From Candidatus Phaeomarinibacter sp. (lineage in GTDB: Bacteria > Pseudomonadota > Alphaproteobacteria > CGMCC-115125): a stretch of 5,797 nucleotides of DNA. The stretch spans positions 1 to 5,797 of the forward strand of contig JANQMQ010000039.1 of the NCBI GenBank assembly GCA_028279995.1. Direction: 5' to 3'. The first letter of the stretch is position 1. Every line of letters begins with the position of its first letter. The translations under genes were made by a program, and so were the position numbers. A model generated the notes under the pieces. That model made no database searches and was not told where the DNA came from. It worked only from the letters and a program-made list of their open reading frames with translations. Positions 1-5,797 of the stretch are shown piece by piece.

Positions 1-528
1 TTTGCGGGCCTCGACTACACCGCTGATCTCATCTCATCAGAACAGCAGATCGAAACTGCCTATGCGTCAGGCGTCCCGATGGGCGGTACACTTGCAGCTC
101 AGGCAGACAGTGCACCGCGTTTCTTTGTCCAGGCTCTCAAAGACCCGATTGATGCGCCACTGGATAAAATCCAGATCATCAAGGGGTGGGTCAAGGACGG
201 GGAGACCCATGAGAAAGTCGTGGATGTCGTGTGCGGTGATGGTCGTCAGCCCGATGCTGAAACCCACAGATGCCCGCCGACGTTCGCAACCGTCGACCTA
301 TCTACTTGTTCATATGACTCTGACATTGGCGCAGCCGAGCTTTCGACTCTTTGGATAGACGAGGAGTACACTTCAGAACAGCAGGCCTTCTACTACGCGC
401 GGGTGATTCAAAACCCGACATGCCGATGGTCAACATATGACAGCCTGAGACTTGGTATCGAGCCGCCAGAAGATGTGCCTGCAACAACGACAGAACTTGC
501 CTGGTCATCGCCGATCTGGGTGAATTGA
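1..528 (+). CDS. DUF3604 family protein, C-terminal part (5' end outside window)
   Basis: The reading frame is open from the first base and ends with TGA at 526-528, giving 175 residues of a longer protein. It aligns with the end of the second DUF3604 gene in this window from about that protein's residue 481. Shared blocks are GVPMGG, QIIKGW, VDL, the AFYYxR segment, RWxxYD and a closing AWSSPIW just before the stop, which is the usual C-terminus of this family. The visible piece lies after the putative metal-binding core, so catalytic residues cannot be judged. Four cysteines (codons at 232, 271, 307 and 421) have no counterpart in the second copy. Function is unknown; by analogy with the downstream paralogue it is probably exported, but its N-terminus is not visible. 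The GNAT gene follows after 53 bp, so read-through transcription is possible. It is partial only because of the window edge; nothing suggests a pseudogene. Confidence 0.88.
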   Translation, partial: FAGLDYTADLISSEQQIETAYASGVPMGGTLAAQADSAPRFFVQALKDPIDAPLDKIQIIKGWVKDGETHEKVVDVVCGDGRQPDAETHRCPPTFATVDLSTCSYDSDIGAAELSTLWIDEEYTSEQQAFYYARVIQNPTCRWSTYDSLRLGIEPPEDVPATTTELAWSSPIWVN

Positions 529-570
529 TTGTCGACTGGTGAGCATGGGGTCGGCGCCCCTGGCTGACAC

Positions 571-576
571 AGGAGG
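571..576 (+). promoter_or_regulatory. Ribosome binding site fixing a GTG start
   Basis: A perfect AGGAGG sits 5 nt before GTG at 582. The next in-frame start, ATG at 597, would be 20 nt away, which is too far. The site therefore decides in favour of the GTG start. Confidence 0.75.
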
Positions 577-581
577 TTTTC

Positions 582-1208
582 GTGCCGGGTGCGATCATGA
601 GTGACGATGGGTCGTTTGTTCCCTTCCAGCTGCGCGACGGGACAACGGTTTGCATTCGCACCGTGCGCCCGGAGGACAGCAGGTTGATTGCGGAAGGTTT
701 CGAGCACTTGTCACCACGTTCGCGCTATTTCCGCTTTCTCTCCGGCATGCAGAAAATCCCGGATGTTCTGATGCAGCGTCTGACGCACATCGATCATCAT
801 GATCATGAAGCAATCGGCGTGCTGGATACGAGTGGCGATCATGATGTGCCCGCGGCAGTGGCGCGATACATTCGGGATGAGGGCGATCCGGACAAGGCCG
901 AGATAGCGATTACGGTGGCGGACGACTATCAGCGGCGCGGCTTGGGAATGCTGTTGATTGCCGTCCTTGTGGCGCTTGCTCAGGGCGAAGGGATCAGGAC
1001 ATTTGCAGCAACGGTGCAGCGCGAGAACCGCAAGATGCTGTCTTTGCTCAAACGGTTCGGGAGCGTTCGCCTGCCGGTCCAAGGAGGTGACGTGATTCAT
1101 CTCGAATTTCCTTTGCACCAGCATGCCGAGGACTACCCTGACGAGAAGGTACAACAGTCCGTGCTGCAGGCGCAGGAGATAGGACGAAGTCTGCATCCAT
1201 CGGCGTAA
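582..1208 (+). CDS. GNAT family N-acetyltransferase, Pat-like (putative protein lysine acetyltransferase)
   Basis: This 208-residue protein has a single GNAT domain, expected to transfer an acetyl or acyl group from its CoA thioester to an amine in the cytoplasm. Residues 17-53 (LRDGTTVCIRTVRPED, then HLSPRSRYFRF) and the His-rich IDHHDHEAIG at 70-79 match GNAT proteins related to the acetyltransferase part of Pat/YfiQ. The acetyl-CoA binding loop is Q117-R-R-G-L-G122, following the beta-4 strand AEIAITV. E107 in that strand is a plausible general base by family analogy. The ENRKMLSLLKRFG segment at 148-160 is the usual helix after beta-5. It has no ADP-forming acyl-CoA synthetase domain and no cyclic-nucleotide domain, so it is a stand-alone enzyme. 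The start is GTG at 582, set by AGGAGG. It ends 22 bp before an acyl-CoA synthetase gene, which suggests an operon and a possible substrate. The GNAT assignment is firm; the protein substrate is inference. Confidence 0.9.
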   Translation: MPGAIMSDDGSFVPFQLRDGTTVCIRTVRPEDSRLIAEGFEHLSPRSRYFRFLSGMQKIPDVLMQRLTHIDHHDHEAIGVLDTSGDHDVPAAVARYIRDEGDPDKAEIAITVADDYQRRGLGMLLIAVLVALAQGEGIRTFAATVQRENRKMLSLLKRFGSVRLPVQGGDVIHLEFPLHQHAEDYPDEKVQQSVLQAQEIGRSLHPSA

Positions 1209-1230
1209 AAAGAAAGAAGGCTGAAGCATC

Positions 1231-2928
1231 ATGAGTGTCATCACGAAGGCCCACGTCAGAGGAGCCACATCGCAGCCGCTCCTGAACCTTACTATTCCTG
1301 ATGCACTGTCAGAGGCAGCTGCAAAGTGGCCCGATCAGGATGCCGTCGTATCGGTCCATCAGGGTCTGCGCTGGACATACGCGCAGCTGAAAGACAAGGC
1401 GCAGGCACTTGCTGTTGGTCTTCACAAGTTGGGCATTGGCAAGGGGGACCGCGTTGGCATATGGGCCCCCAACCTGGCGGAGTGGACGCTGACGCAGTTT
1501 GCCACAGCCCAGCTCGGTGCCATCCTGGTCAACGTCAATCCGGCATACAGGGTTTTCGAGCTTGAGTTTGCCCTCAATAAGGTTGGGCTCAAGACACTGG
1601 TATGCCCACGGGCCTACAAGACCAGTGAATACGCTGCAATGGTCGAAGACCTTGCGCCTGAAATACGCGGTCTGGCCAATGGCGCAGAGCTTGAGGCGGC
1701 CGCGCTGCCACATCTCAAGCACGTGGTGCTGATTGATGATGATCCAAGGCCAGGGTGGCTTGCTTTTGATGATCTCTGCCAGACGCCCGAAGCGACTGAC
1801 CTTCAGAGAGTGCGGGAAATCACGTCCGGACTTGCAGCGGATGATCCGATCAACATCCAGTTCACAAGTGGTACGACCGGTTTGCCCAAAGGCGCCACCC
1901 TGTCGCACCGGAATATTCTCAACAACGGCTATGCCGTCGGCAGGAACATCGGGCTGCGAGAGGGAGACAGGCTGTGCATCCCTGTGCCGCTCTATCACTG
2001 CTTCGGCATGGTGATGGGCAACCTTGGATGCCTCACCCATGGTGCAGCCATGGTGTATCCGGCGCCGACATTCGATCCCGAAGCGACCTTGAGGGCCATT
2101 GAAACTGAACGATGCACGGGTCTCTATGGAGTCCCGACGATGTTCATCGCCGAGTTGGGGTTGCCGAACTTTTCATCCTTCAACCTTTCATCCCTTCGCA
2201 CCGGCTGTATGGCCGGGTCACCCTGTCCGGTGGAGGTGATGAAACAGGTCGTCGAAGACATGCATATGAAAGACGTCACCATCGCCTACGGCATGACGGA
2301 AACATCTCCAGTCAGTTTTCAAAGTACAGGCGATGATCCGATTGAGCTGCGCGTAGCAACCATCGGACGGGTGCTGCCGCATATCGAATGCAAAATTGTT
2401 GATGAGAACGACAAAACCGTTCCGCCCGGCGTGCCCGGTGAACTTTGCACCAAGGGCTACTCGGTGATGATCGGGTACTGGGGAGACGAGGAAAAAACGG
2501 CTGAAGTTCTCGACCGGGATGGCTGGATGCATACAGGCGACCTGGCAACCATAGATGAGGTGGGCTATGGCAACATCGTCGGCCGCATCAAGGATATGAT
2601 CATTCGGGGCGGTGAGAACATCTACCCGCGTGAAATCGAGGAGTTTCTTTTCACCCACCCTGATGTCGAGGATGTGGCGGTGTTGGGGGTGCCGGATACC
2701 ACGTACGGCGAAGAAGTATGTGCCTGGATTCGTCTCAAGTCCGGTTCTGCCCTCACACCTGAGGAGCTGAAAGACTTCTGCGATGGCAAGATCGCGCGTT
2801 ACAAGATCCCTCACTACCTTGAGTTTGTGGACGAGCTGCCGATGACGGTAACCGGCAAGATCCGAAAGGTAGAGATTCGCGAAGCCATGGTTGAGAGGCT
2901 TGGGCTTACTGCGGCAAAGACGGCGTGA
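1231..2928 (+). CDS. AMP-forming acyl-CoA synthetase (ACSF2/FadD-like)
   Basis: This 565-residue member of the ANL adenylate-forming superfamily activates a carboxylic acid with ATP to an acyl-adenylate and then to an acyl-CoA. All core motifs are intact: the P-loop [10 protein letters not shown] at 212-221, PLYHCFGM at 253-260, YGMTETS at 353-359, HTGD at 434-437 (D437 expected to contact the ribose), and the hinge block [16 protein letters not shown] at 451-466. The C-terminal catalytic lysine K543 lies in PMTVTGK (537-543). Length and N-terminal sequence ([21 protein letters not shown]) resemble the ACSF2-type medium-chain fatty acyl-CoA synthetases; chain length cannot be read directly. 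The ATG at 1231 has an AAGAAGG ten bases upstream. The gene lies 22 bp after the GNAT gene, and the PxxxxGK motif is the one targeted by Pat-type acetyltransferases in other bacteria, so control by K543 acylation is likely but inferred. It converges on a dehydrogenase gene. Confidence 0.95.
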   Translation: MSVITKAHVRGATSQPLLNLTIPDALSEAAAKWPDQDAVVSVHQGLRWTYAQLKDKAQALAVGLHKLGIGKGDRVGIWAPNLAEWTLTQFATAQLGAILVNVNPAYRVFELEFALNKVGLKTLVCPRAYKTSEYAAMVEDLAPEIRGLANGAELEAAALPHLKHVVLIDDDPRPGWLAFDDLCQTPEATDLQRVREITSGLAADDPINIQFTSGTTGLPKGATLSHRNILNNGYAVGRNIGLREGDRLCIPVPLYHCFGMVMGNLGCLTHGAAMVYPAPTFDPEATLRAIETERCTGLYGVPTMFIAELGLPNFSSFNLSSLRTGCMAGSPCPVEVMKQVVEDMHMKDVTIAYGMTETSPVSFQSTGDDPIELRVATIGRVLPHIECKIVDENDKTVPPGVPGELCTKGYSVMIGYWGDEEKTAEVLDRDGWMHTGDLATIDEVGYGNIVGRIKDMIIRGGENIYPREIEEFLFTHPDVEDVAVLGVPDTTYGEEVCAWIRLKSGSALTPEELKDFCDGKIARYKIPHYLEFVDELPMTVTGKIRKVEIREAMVERLGLTAAKTA

Positions 2929-2955
2929 CAGTCAGTATTACCCCATCCCGCCGTC
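2919..2955. terminator. Possible bidirectional terminator hairpin between convergent genes
   Basis: GACGGCG at 2919-2925 is exactly complementary to CGCCGTC at 2949-2955. Two more pairs (GA at 2927-2928, TC at 2946-2947) follow inside one mismatch. The hairpin contains both convergent stop codons and extends into both coding ends. There is no T-tract on either side, so it is not a standard intrinsic terminator. A chance pairing cannot be excluded. Confidence 0.25.
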
Positions 2956-3678
2956 ACAGCGGACAATTGCGCCAGTCGTGAAGCTGGACGCCGGGCTCGC
3001 GAGATAGAGCGCGGTCGTCACGATCTCTTCCGGTTTGCCGGGACGCTGCACCGAGTTGTCAGATTTTTCGCGCGCCTCTTCTGACCATGCTTTGGAAATG
3101 TCAGTCAGGAAGGGGCCCGCCGAAATCGTATTGATCCGAACGCTGGGTCCGTATTCACGCGCCAGAGAAACCGTCATGGCATTCAGGGCAGCCTTGGCTC
3201 CGGAATATGGAACTGCCCAAGGCAGGGGCACCAGCGCACCGCTTGATGAAACATTGATGATGACCCCGCCGCCCGCATCTGCCATGCGCTGCGCTACCTT
3301 GGCCGCAAGGCGGAACGGGCCTTTGAAATTCAGATCGACGACCATGTCGAAGAGTTTTTCGGTGACATCGTGTGAGGGGACAGCAGGCGATTTGCCTGCA
3401 TTGTTCACAAGAATGTCGATCCGTCCCCATTCTTCATAGACCCTGTCAGCGAAGGCATCCATGTCATCCCATTTGGAGGCGTCCAAAGCGACTGGTAGCG
3501 CGCGGCGGCCAAGCGCCCGGACTTCTTCAGCGACCTGTTCACAGGCATCAAGCTTGCGACTGGCAATGACAATGTCGGCGCCGCGTTTGGCAAAGGCATG
3601 CGCCATCTGACGGCCAAGGCCTCGCGAGCCGCCAGTGATGACTGCAATTTGGCCGGTCAGGTCGAAGAGTTCGTCCAT
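2938..3678 (-). CDS. SDR family NAD(P)-dependent oxidoreductase
   Basis: This is a 246-residue classical short-chain dehydrogenase/reductase, which would carry out NAD(P)-linked oxidation or reduction of an alcohol or carbonyl in the cytoplasm. Numbered from the chosen start, the dinucleotide loop is TGGSRGLG at 15-22. NNAG is at 92-95, N117 is in the LNFKG segment, S145 is the catalytic serine, and the active site is Y158-SGA-K162. Arginine at the loop and R41 after the second strand (IASR) suggest NADP(H) preference. The C-terminal DGG near the end is typical of FabG-like and gluconate-dehydrogenase-like SDRs; the substrate cannot be assigned. An alternative ATG lies at 3687, but GAGGG abuts it directly, while it sits 9 nt before ATG 3678, so the shorter start is preferred. 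The gene converges on the acyl-CoA synthetase with 9 bp between stops and is probably transcribed alone from the promoter near 3717-3746. Confidence 0.93.
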   Translation of the reverse strand: MDELFDLTGQIAVITGGSRGLGRQMAHAFAKRGADIVIASRKLDACEQVAEEVRALGRRALPVALDASKWDDMDAFADRVYEEWGRIDILVNNAGKSPAVPSHDVTEKLFDMVVDLNFKGPFRLAAKVAQRMADAGGGVIINVSSSGALVPLPWAVPYSGAKAALNAMTVSLAREYGPSVRINTISAGPFLTDISKAWSEEAREKSDNSVQRPGKPEEIVTTALYLASPASSFTTGAIVRCDGGMG

Positions 3679-3687
3679 TGGTTCCAT

Positions 3688-3692
3688 CCCTC
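3688..3692 (-). promoter_or_regulatory. Ribosome binding site deciding the SDR start
   Basis: On the minus strand GAGGG directly touches the ATG at 3687, leaving no spacer. It lies 9 nt before the in-frame ATG at 3678. Normal Shine-Dalgarno spacing therefore points to 3678 as the start. Confidence 0.5.
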
Positions 3693-3708
3693 ATGTCGTC
3701 AATTTCTT

Positions 3709-3747
3709 GTTGCCGAAACCTAGTGTCCGTCGCGCAAGTCGGTCAAC
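3709..3747. repeat. Imperfect inverted repeat around the SDR promoter
   Basis: GTTGCCGA at 3709-3716 pairs with TCGGTCAAC at 3739-3747 if one extra T is allowed. The right arm overlaps the proposed -35 box and the left arm lies just downstream of the -10 box, where an operator could act. The spacing of 22 bp between arms and the bulge make this uncertain. Confidence 0.25.
3717..3746 (-). promoter_or_regulatory. Candidate sigma-70-type promoter for the SDR gene
   Basis: On the minus strand, TTGACC (3741-3746) resembles a -35 box and TAGGTT (3717-3722) a weak -10 box, separated by 18 bp. Transcription would begin near 3710, giving a leader of about 30 nt. The -10 match is poor (3 of 6), which is common in alphaproteobacteria, so this is a moderate-to-weak prediction. 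Confidence 0.35.
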
Positions 3748-3846
3748 GCAGCATCCCGACATCAAGTGGGGGCTTTTCACCCGTGGCGGCATGGGGTTAG
3801 TGTGAATCATTAAATTGGTCCGTTAGAGACCGGATTGGGGGGCACA

Positions 3847-3909
3847 ATGGCCATATTGAATTTTCGCTTACTTGCGTTCGTAGGGTCTGCACTCGTGCTG
3901 GCAGCCTGT
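3847..3909 (+). other. Lipoprotein (Sec/SPII) signal peptide
   Basis: A short n-region with Arg7 is followed by the hydrophobic stretch LLAFVGSALVLAA and a cysteine at residue 21 in the lipobox L-A-A-C. Cleavage before C21 would leave a lipid-anchored periplasmic or surface protein. Confidence 0.85.
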
Positions 3910-5797
3910 GGTGAGACAGATCGAGAGGATGCGGCAGCCGATGGCACTGCTGCCCCTGAGCCGGTGGCGCTTGAAACATCTGCTTCAGATCAGAATGCAG
4001 CGGCTAGCGGACCGGCGACAGTAGAGGCGGAGACCGCAGTCAGCAGTTTTCCAATGGAGGTCTACTGGGGTGATACCCACCTCCACACGGCGGACTCTGC
4101 GGACGCATTCGCCTTTGGTGCGCGCCTTGGCCCAGAAGCCGCTCTCAAGTTTGCACGCGGTGACAAGGTGACGTCGACAACCGGCATCGAAGCCCAGCTT
4201 TCCAGGCCACTAGATTTCCTCGTCATTGCTGACCATGCGGAAGGGCTTGGTGTCACCCGGGAAATTTACAGCGGCAACCCTGCTCTTGTATCTGACCCGA
4301 GGCTCGCGCGGTGGAGCAAGATGATGCAGGCTGGCGGCGCACAGTCAGCTCAGGCCACTATCGAACTCATTGATGGCCACACCAAGGGAACCAATCCGGA
4401 AATCCTGGGTGACCCGAAGGTCATGGGACCGATCCTGAAGGACCTCTGGCAAAGCCGTGGTGATGTGATCGAGCAGTACAACGAACCAGGAAAGTTCACG
4501 GCCTTTGTGGGCTATGAGTACACATCTGTCCCCAAGGGCGACAACATGCACCGCGTGGTTGTGTATCGCGACGGACCTGAGATCACCAACAACGTATTTC
4601 CTTTCTCCTCGGCCATGAGTGAAGACCCTGAGGACTTGTGGGCTGCTCTCGAACAATACGAAGCCAACACTGGCGGACAGGTTCTGGCCATCCCACACAA
4701 CTCCAACCTGTCCAACGGTCGGATGTTTGCTCTCGTGGACTTTGAAGGGGCCGCCATCGATGCGGAGTACGCAACGAAGCGGGCCCGCTGGGAGCCGATC
4801 GTTGAAGCCACCCAGATAAAGGGCGATTCTGAGTCACATCCATTCCTCTCCCCCAACGACGAATTCGCGTCTTATGGCGATGCTGGTTGGGAAGAGGGAA
4901 ATCTCAACGTCATGGGCAACAAGACGCCTGACATGCTGGCGGGCGATTATGTGCGCGAAGCTCTCAAGCGTGGCTTGGCGATCGAGCAGGAGACCGGCGT
5001 CAATCCCTTCAAGGTCGGAATGATTGGATCAACGGACTCCCATACTTCGCTTGCTACTGGTGATTCAGACAATTTCTTCGGCAAGCATACGGGCGTAGAA
5101 CCCGGCAAGGCCCGTGCTGACCGCAAGGGTGATGGCACCGATGGTATCCGCCGTTTGGGTTGGCAATACCTGGCTTCTGGGTATGCAGCAGTCTGGGCGA
5201 CCGACAACACCCGCGAGGCTCTGTTTGACGCAATGATGCGAAAGGAGGTCTACGCAACAACAGGCCCGCGCATCAAACTGCGGTTCTTCGCCGGCTGTGA
5301 CTTTAAGGCCGCGGACGCAGCGGCCGATAACTTCGCCGCGCGAGGTTACGCCAAGGGTGTCCCGATGGGCGGTGATGTGACGGCATGTGACGATGGCGTT
5401 GCGCCATCCTTCCTGGTCCATGCACAGATGGATCCGAACGGGGCGAACCTTGATCGCGTTCAGATCATCAAAGGGTGGCTTGATGCAGATGGTGCAACAC
5501 AGGAAAAGGTCTATGACGTGGTGTGGTCCGACGGTCGCCAGATCGGCGCTGATGGGAAACTCCCGGCAGTCGGCAATACTGTCGATCTGACTGTGCCTAA
5601 CTGGACAAACACCATTGGTGCGCCTGAACTCCAGACTGTGTGGACGGACCCGGATTTCGATCCGGCGCAGCGGGCGTTTTACTATGTGAGAACGATCGAG
5701 ATTCCGACACCACGCTGGACAGCCTATGATGCCGTCAGGTACGGAACTGATCTGCCGGATGGCGCGGAACTCATCAATCAGGAACGCGCCTACACAT
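3847..5797 (+). CDS. DUF3604 family lipoprotein, putative PHP-like metallohydrolase (3' end outside window)
   Basis: The frame is open from ATG 3847 to the window end, giving 650 residues; by comparison with the first copy only a few residues are missing. Residues 1-21 form a lipoprotein signal ending in LAAC, with lipid anchoring at C21. Residues 22 to about 68 are an acidic Ala/Glu/Thr/Ser-rich tether. The DUF3604 domain follows, with WGDTHLHT at 74-81, ADHAEGLG at 128-135, GYEYT at 222-226, H235 in NMHRVV, IPHNSNLSNG at 282-291 and GSTDSHT at 395-401. This ordered set of His, Asp and Glu residues resembles a PHP-type metal site, so a hydrolytic role is inferred; the substrate is unknown. 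An in-frame stop at 3811 limits the start, and GGGGGG at 3837-3842 is a weak ribosome site. Gly rather than Asp follows C21, so outer-membrane sorting is plausible. It is a paralogue of the gene at the left edge. Confidence 0.92.
   Translation, partial: MAILNFRLLAFVGSALVLAACGETDREDAAADGTAAPEPVALETSASDQNAAASGPATVEAETAVSSFPMEVYWGDTHLHTADSADAFAFGARLGPEAALKFARGDKVTSTTGIEAQLSRPLDFLVIADHAEGLGVTREIYSGNPALVSDPRLARWSKMMQAGGAQSAQATIELIDGHTKGTNPEILGDPKVMGPILKDLWQSRGDVIEQYNEPGKFTAFVGYEYTSVPKGDNMHRVVVYRDGPEITNNVFPFSSAMSEDPEDLWAALEQYEANTGGQVLAIPHNSNLSNGRMFALVDFEGAAIDAEYATKRARWEPIVEATQIKGDSESHPFLSPNDEFASYGDAGWEEGNLNVMGNKTPDMLAGDYVREALKRGLAIEQETGVNPFKVGMIGSTDSHTSLATGDSDNFFGKHTGVEPGKARADRKGDGTDGIRRLGWQYLASGYAAVWATDNTREALFDAMMRKEVYATTGPRIKLRFFAGCDFKAADAAADNFAARGYAKGVPMGGDVTACDDGVAPSFLVHAQMDPNGANLDRVQIIKGWLDADGATQEKVYDVVWSDGRQIGADGKLPAVGNTVDLTVPNWTNTIGAPELQTVWTDPDFDPAQRAFYYVRTIEIPTPRWTAYDAVRYGTDLPDGAELINQERAYT

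Noticed and set aside
547..560. GGGG-TCGGCG-CCCC hairpin after the first DUF3604 gene
   Set aside because: The stem is only 4 bp with mismatched flanks and no T-tract, so it is not a convincing terminator.
792..842. Cluster of GATCAT repeats in the GNAT gene
   Set aside because: It encodes the His/Asp-rich segment (IDHHDHEA and a later DHD), and the first part is typical of the family, so codon content explains the repeat.
711..1268. Long open frame on the minus strand opposite the GNAT gene
   Set aside because: It shows no recognisable protein family, is composed of odd residue runs, and lies antisense to a well-supported gene; it is a coding shadow.
1309..2040. Open frame of 243 codons on the minus strand inside the acyl-CoA synthetase gene
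   Set aside because: The plus-strand frame carries all adenylate-forming motifs; the antisense frame has no motif and no ribosome site that I can see.
2218..2814. Second long minus-strand frame inside the synthetase gene
   Set aside because: Same reason: antisense to conserved motifs, with no independent support.
3035..3439. Plus-strand open frame opposite the SDR gene
   Set aside because: The SDR motifs are complete on the minus strand; the plus-strand frame has no family features.
3804..3808. GAATC (a GANTC methylation site of the alphaproteobacterial CcrM type) upstream of the second DUF3604 gene
   Set aside because: A single five-base match with one free base is expected often by chance, and no promoter elements around it are clear.
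3811..3816. TAAATT as a -10 box for the second DUF3604 gene
   Set aside because: No acceptable -35 box lies 16-18 bp upstream, so I did not call a promoter.

Overview
The window looks like a moderately GC-rich proteobacterial chromosome segment. The gene families (DUF3604 proteins, an ACSF2-type acyl-CoA synthetase, a Pat-like GNAT acetyltransferase) and the codon usage suggest a marine or aquatic alphaproteobacterium. That placement is inference from family content; no rRNA or marker gene is present to confirm it.

Layout from left to right. Positions 1-528 (+) hold the C-terminal end of a DUF3604 protein that begins before the window. After 53 bp, a GNAT acetyltransferase gene (582-1208, +) starts at a GTG with a textbook AGGAGG. 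After another 22 bp comes an AMP-forming medium/long-chain acyl-CoA synthetase (1231-2928, +). A short-chain dehydrogenase/reductase gene (2938-3678, -) converges on it with only 9 bp between the stop codons. A divergent intergenic region of about 170 bp follows. It carries a plausible promoter for the dehydrogenase and leads into a second DUF3604 gene (3847 to the window end, +). This second copy is almost complete: 650 codons are visible, starting with a lipoprotein signal peptide and stopping just short of the expected C-terminus.

Two themes stand out. First, the GNAT and the acyl-CoA synthetase are adjacent, codirectional and probably co-transcribed. The synthetase carries an intact PxxxxGK acylation motif near its C-terminus, so the pair resembles the known control of acyl-CoA synthetases by lysine acylation. 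Second, two paralogous DUF3604 proteins flank this metabolic block in the same orientation. They share the same C-terminal fold but have different cysteine sets, which suggests two differently disulfide-bonded exported proteins. The second copy shows a His/Asp/Glu pattern like a PHP-type metallohydrolase site. Its substrate cannot be read from the sequence.

No tRNA, rRNA, insertion sequence, CRISPR array or phage feature was seen. No gene-free stretch exceeds 300 bp. I see no clearly new multi-gene system; the DUF3604 pair is the least characterised part.
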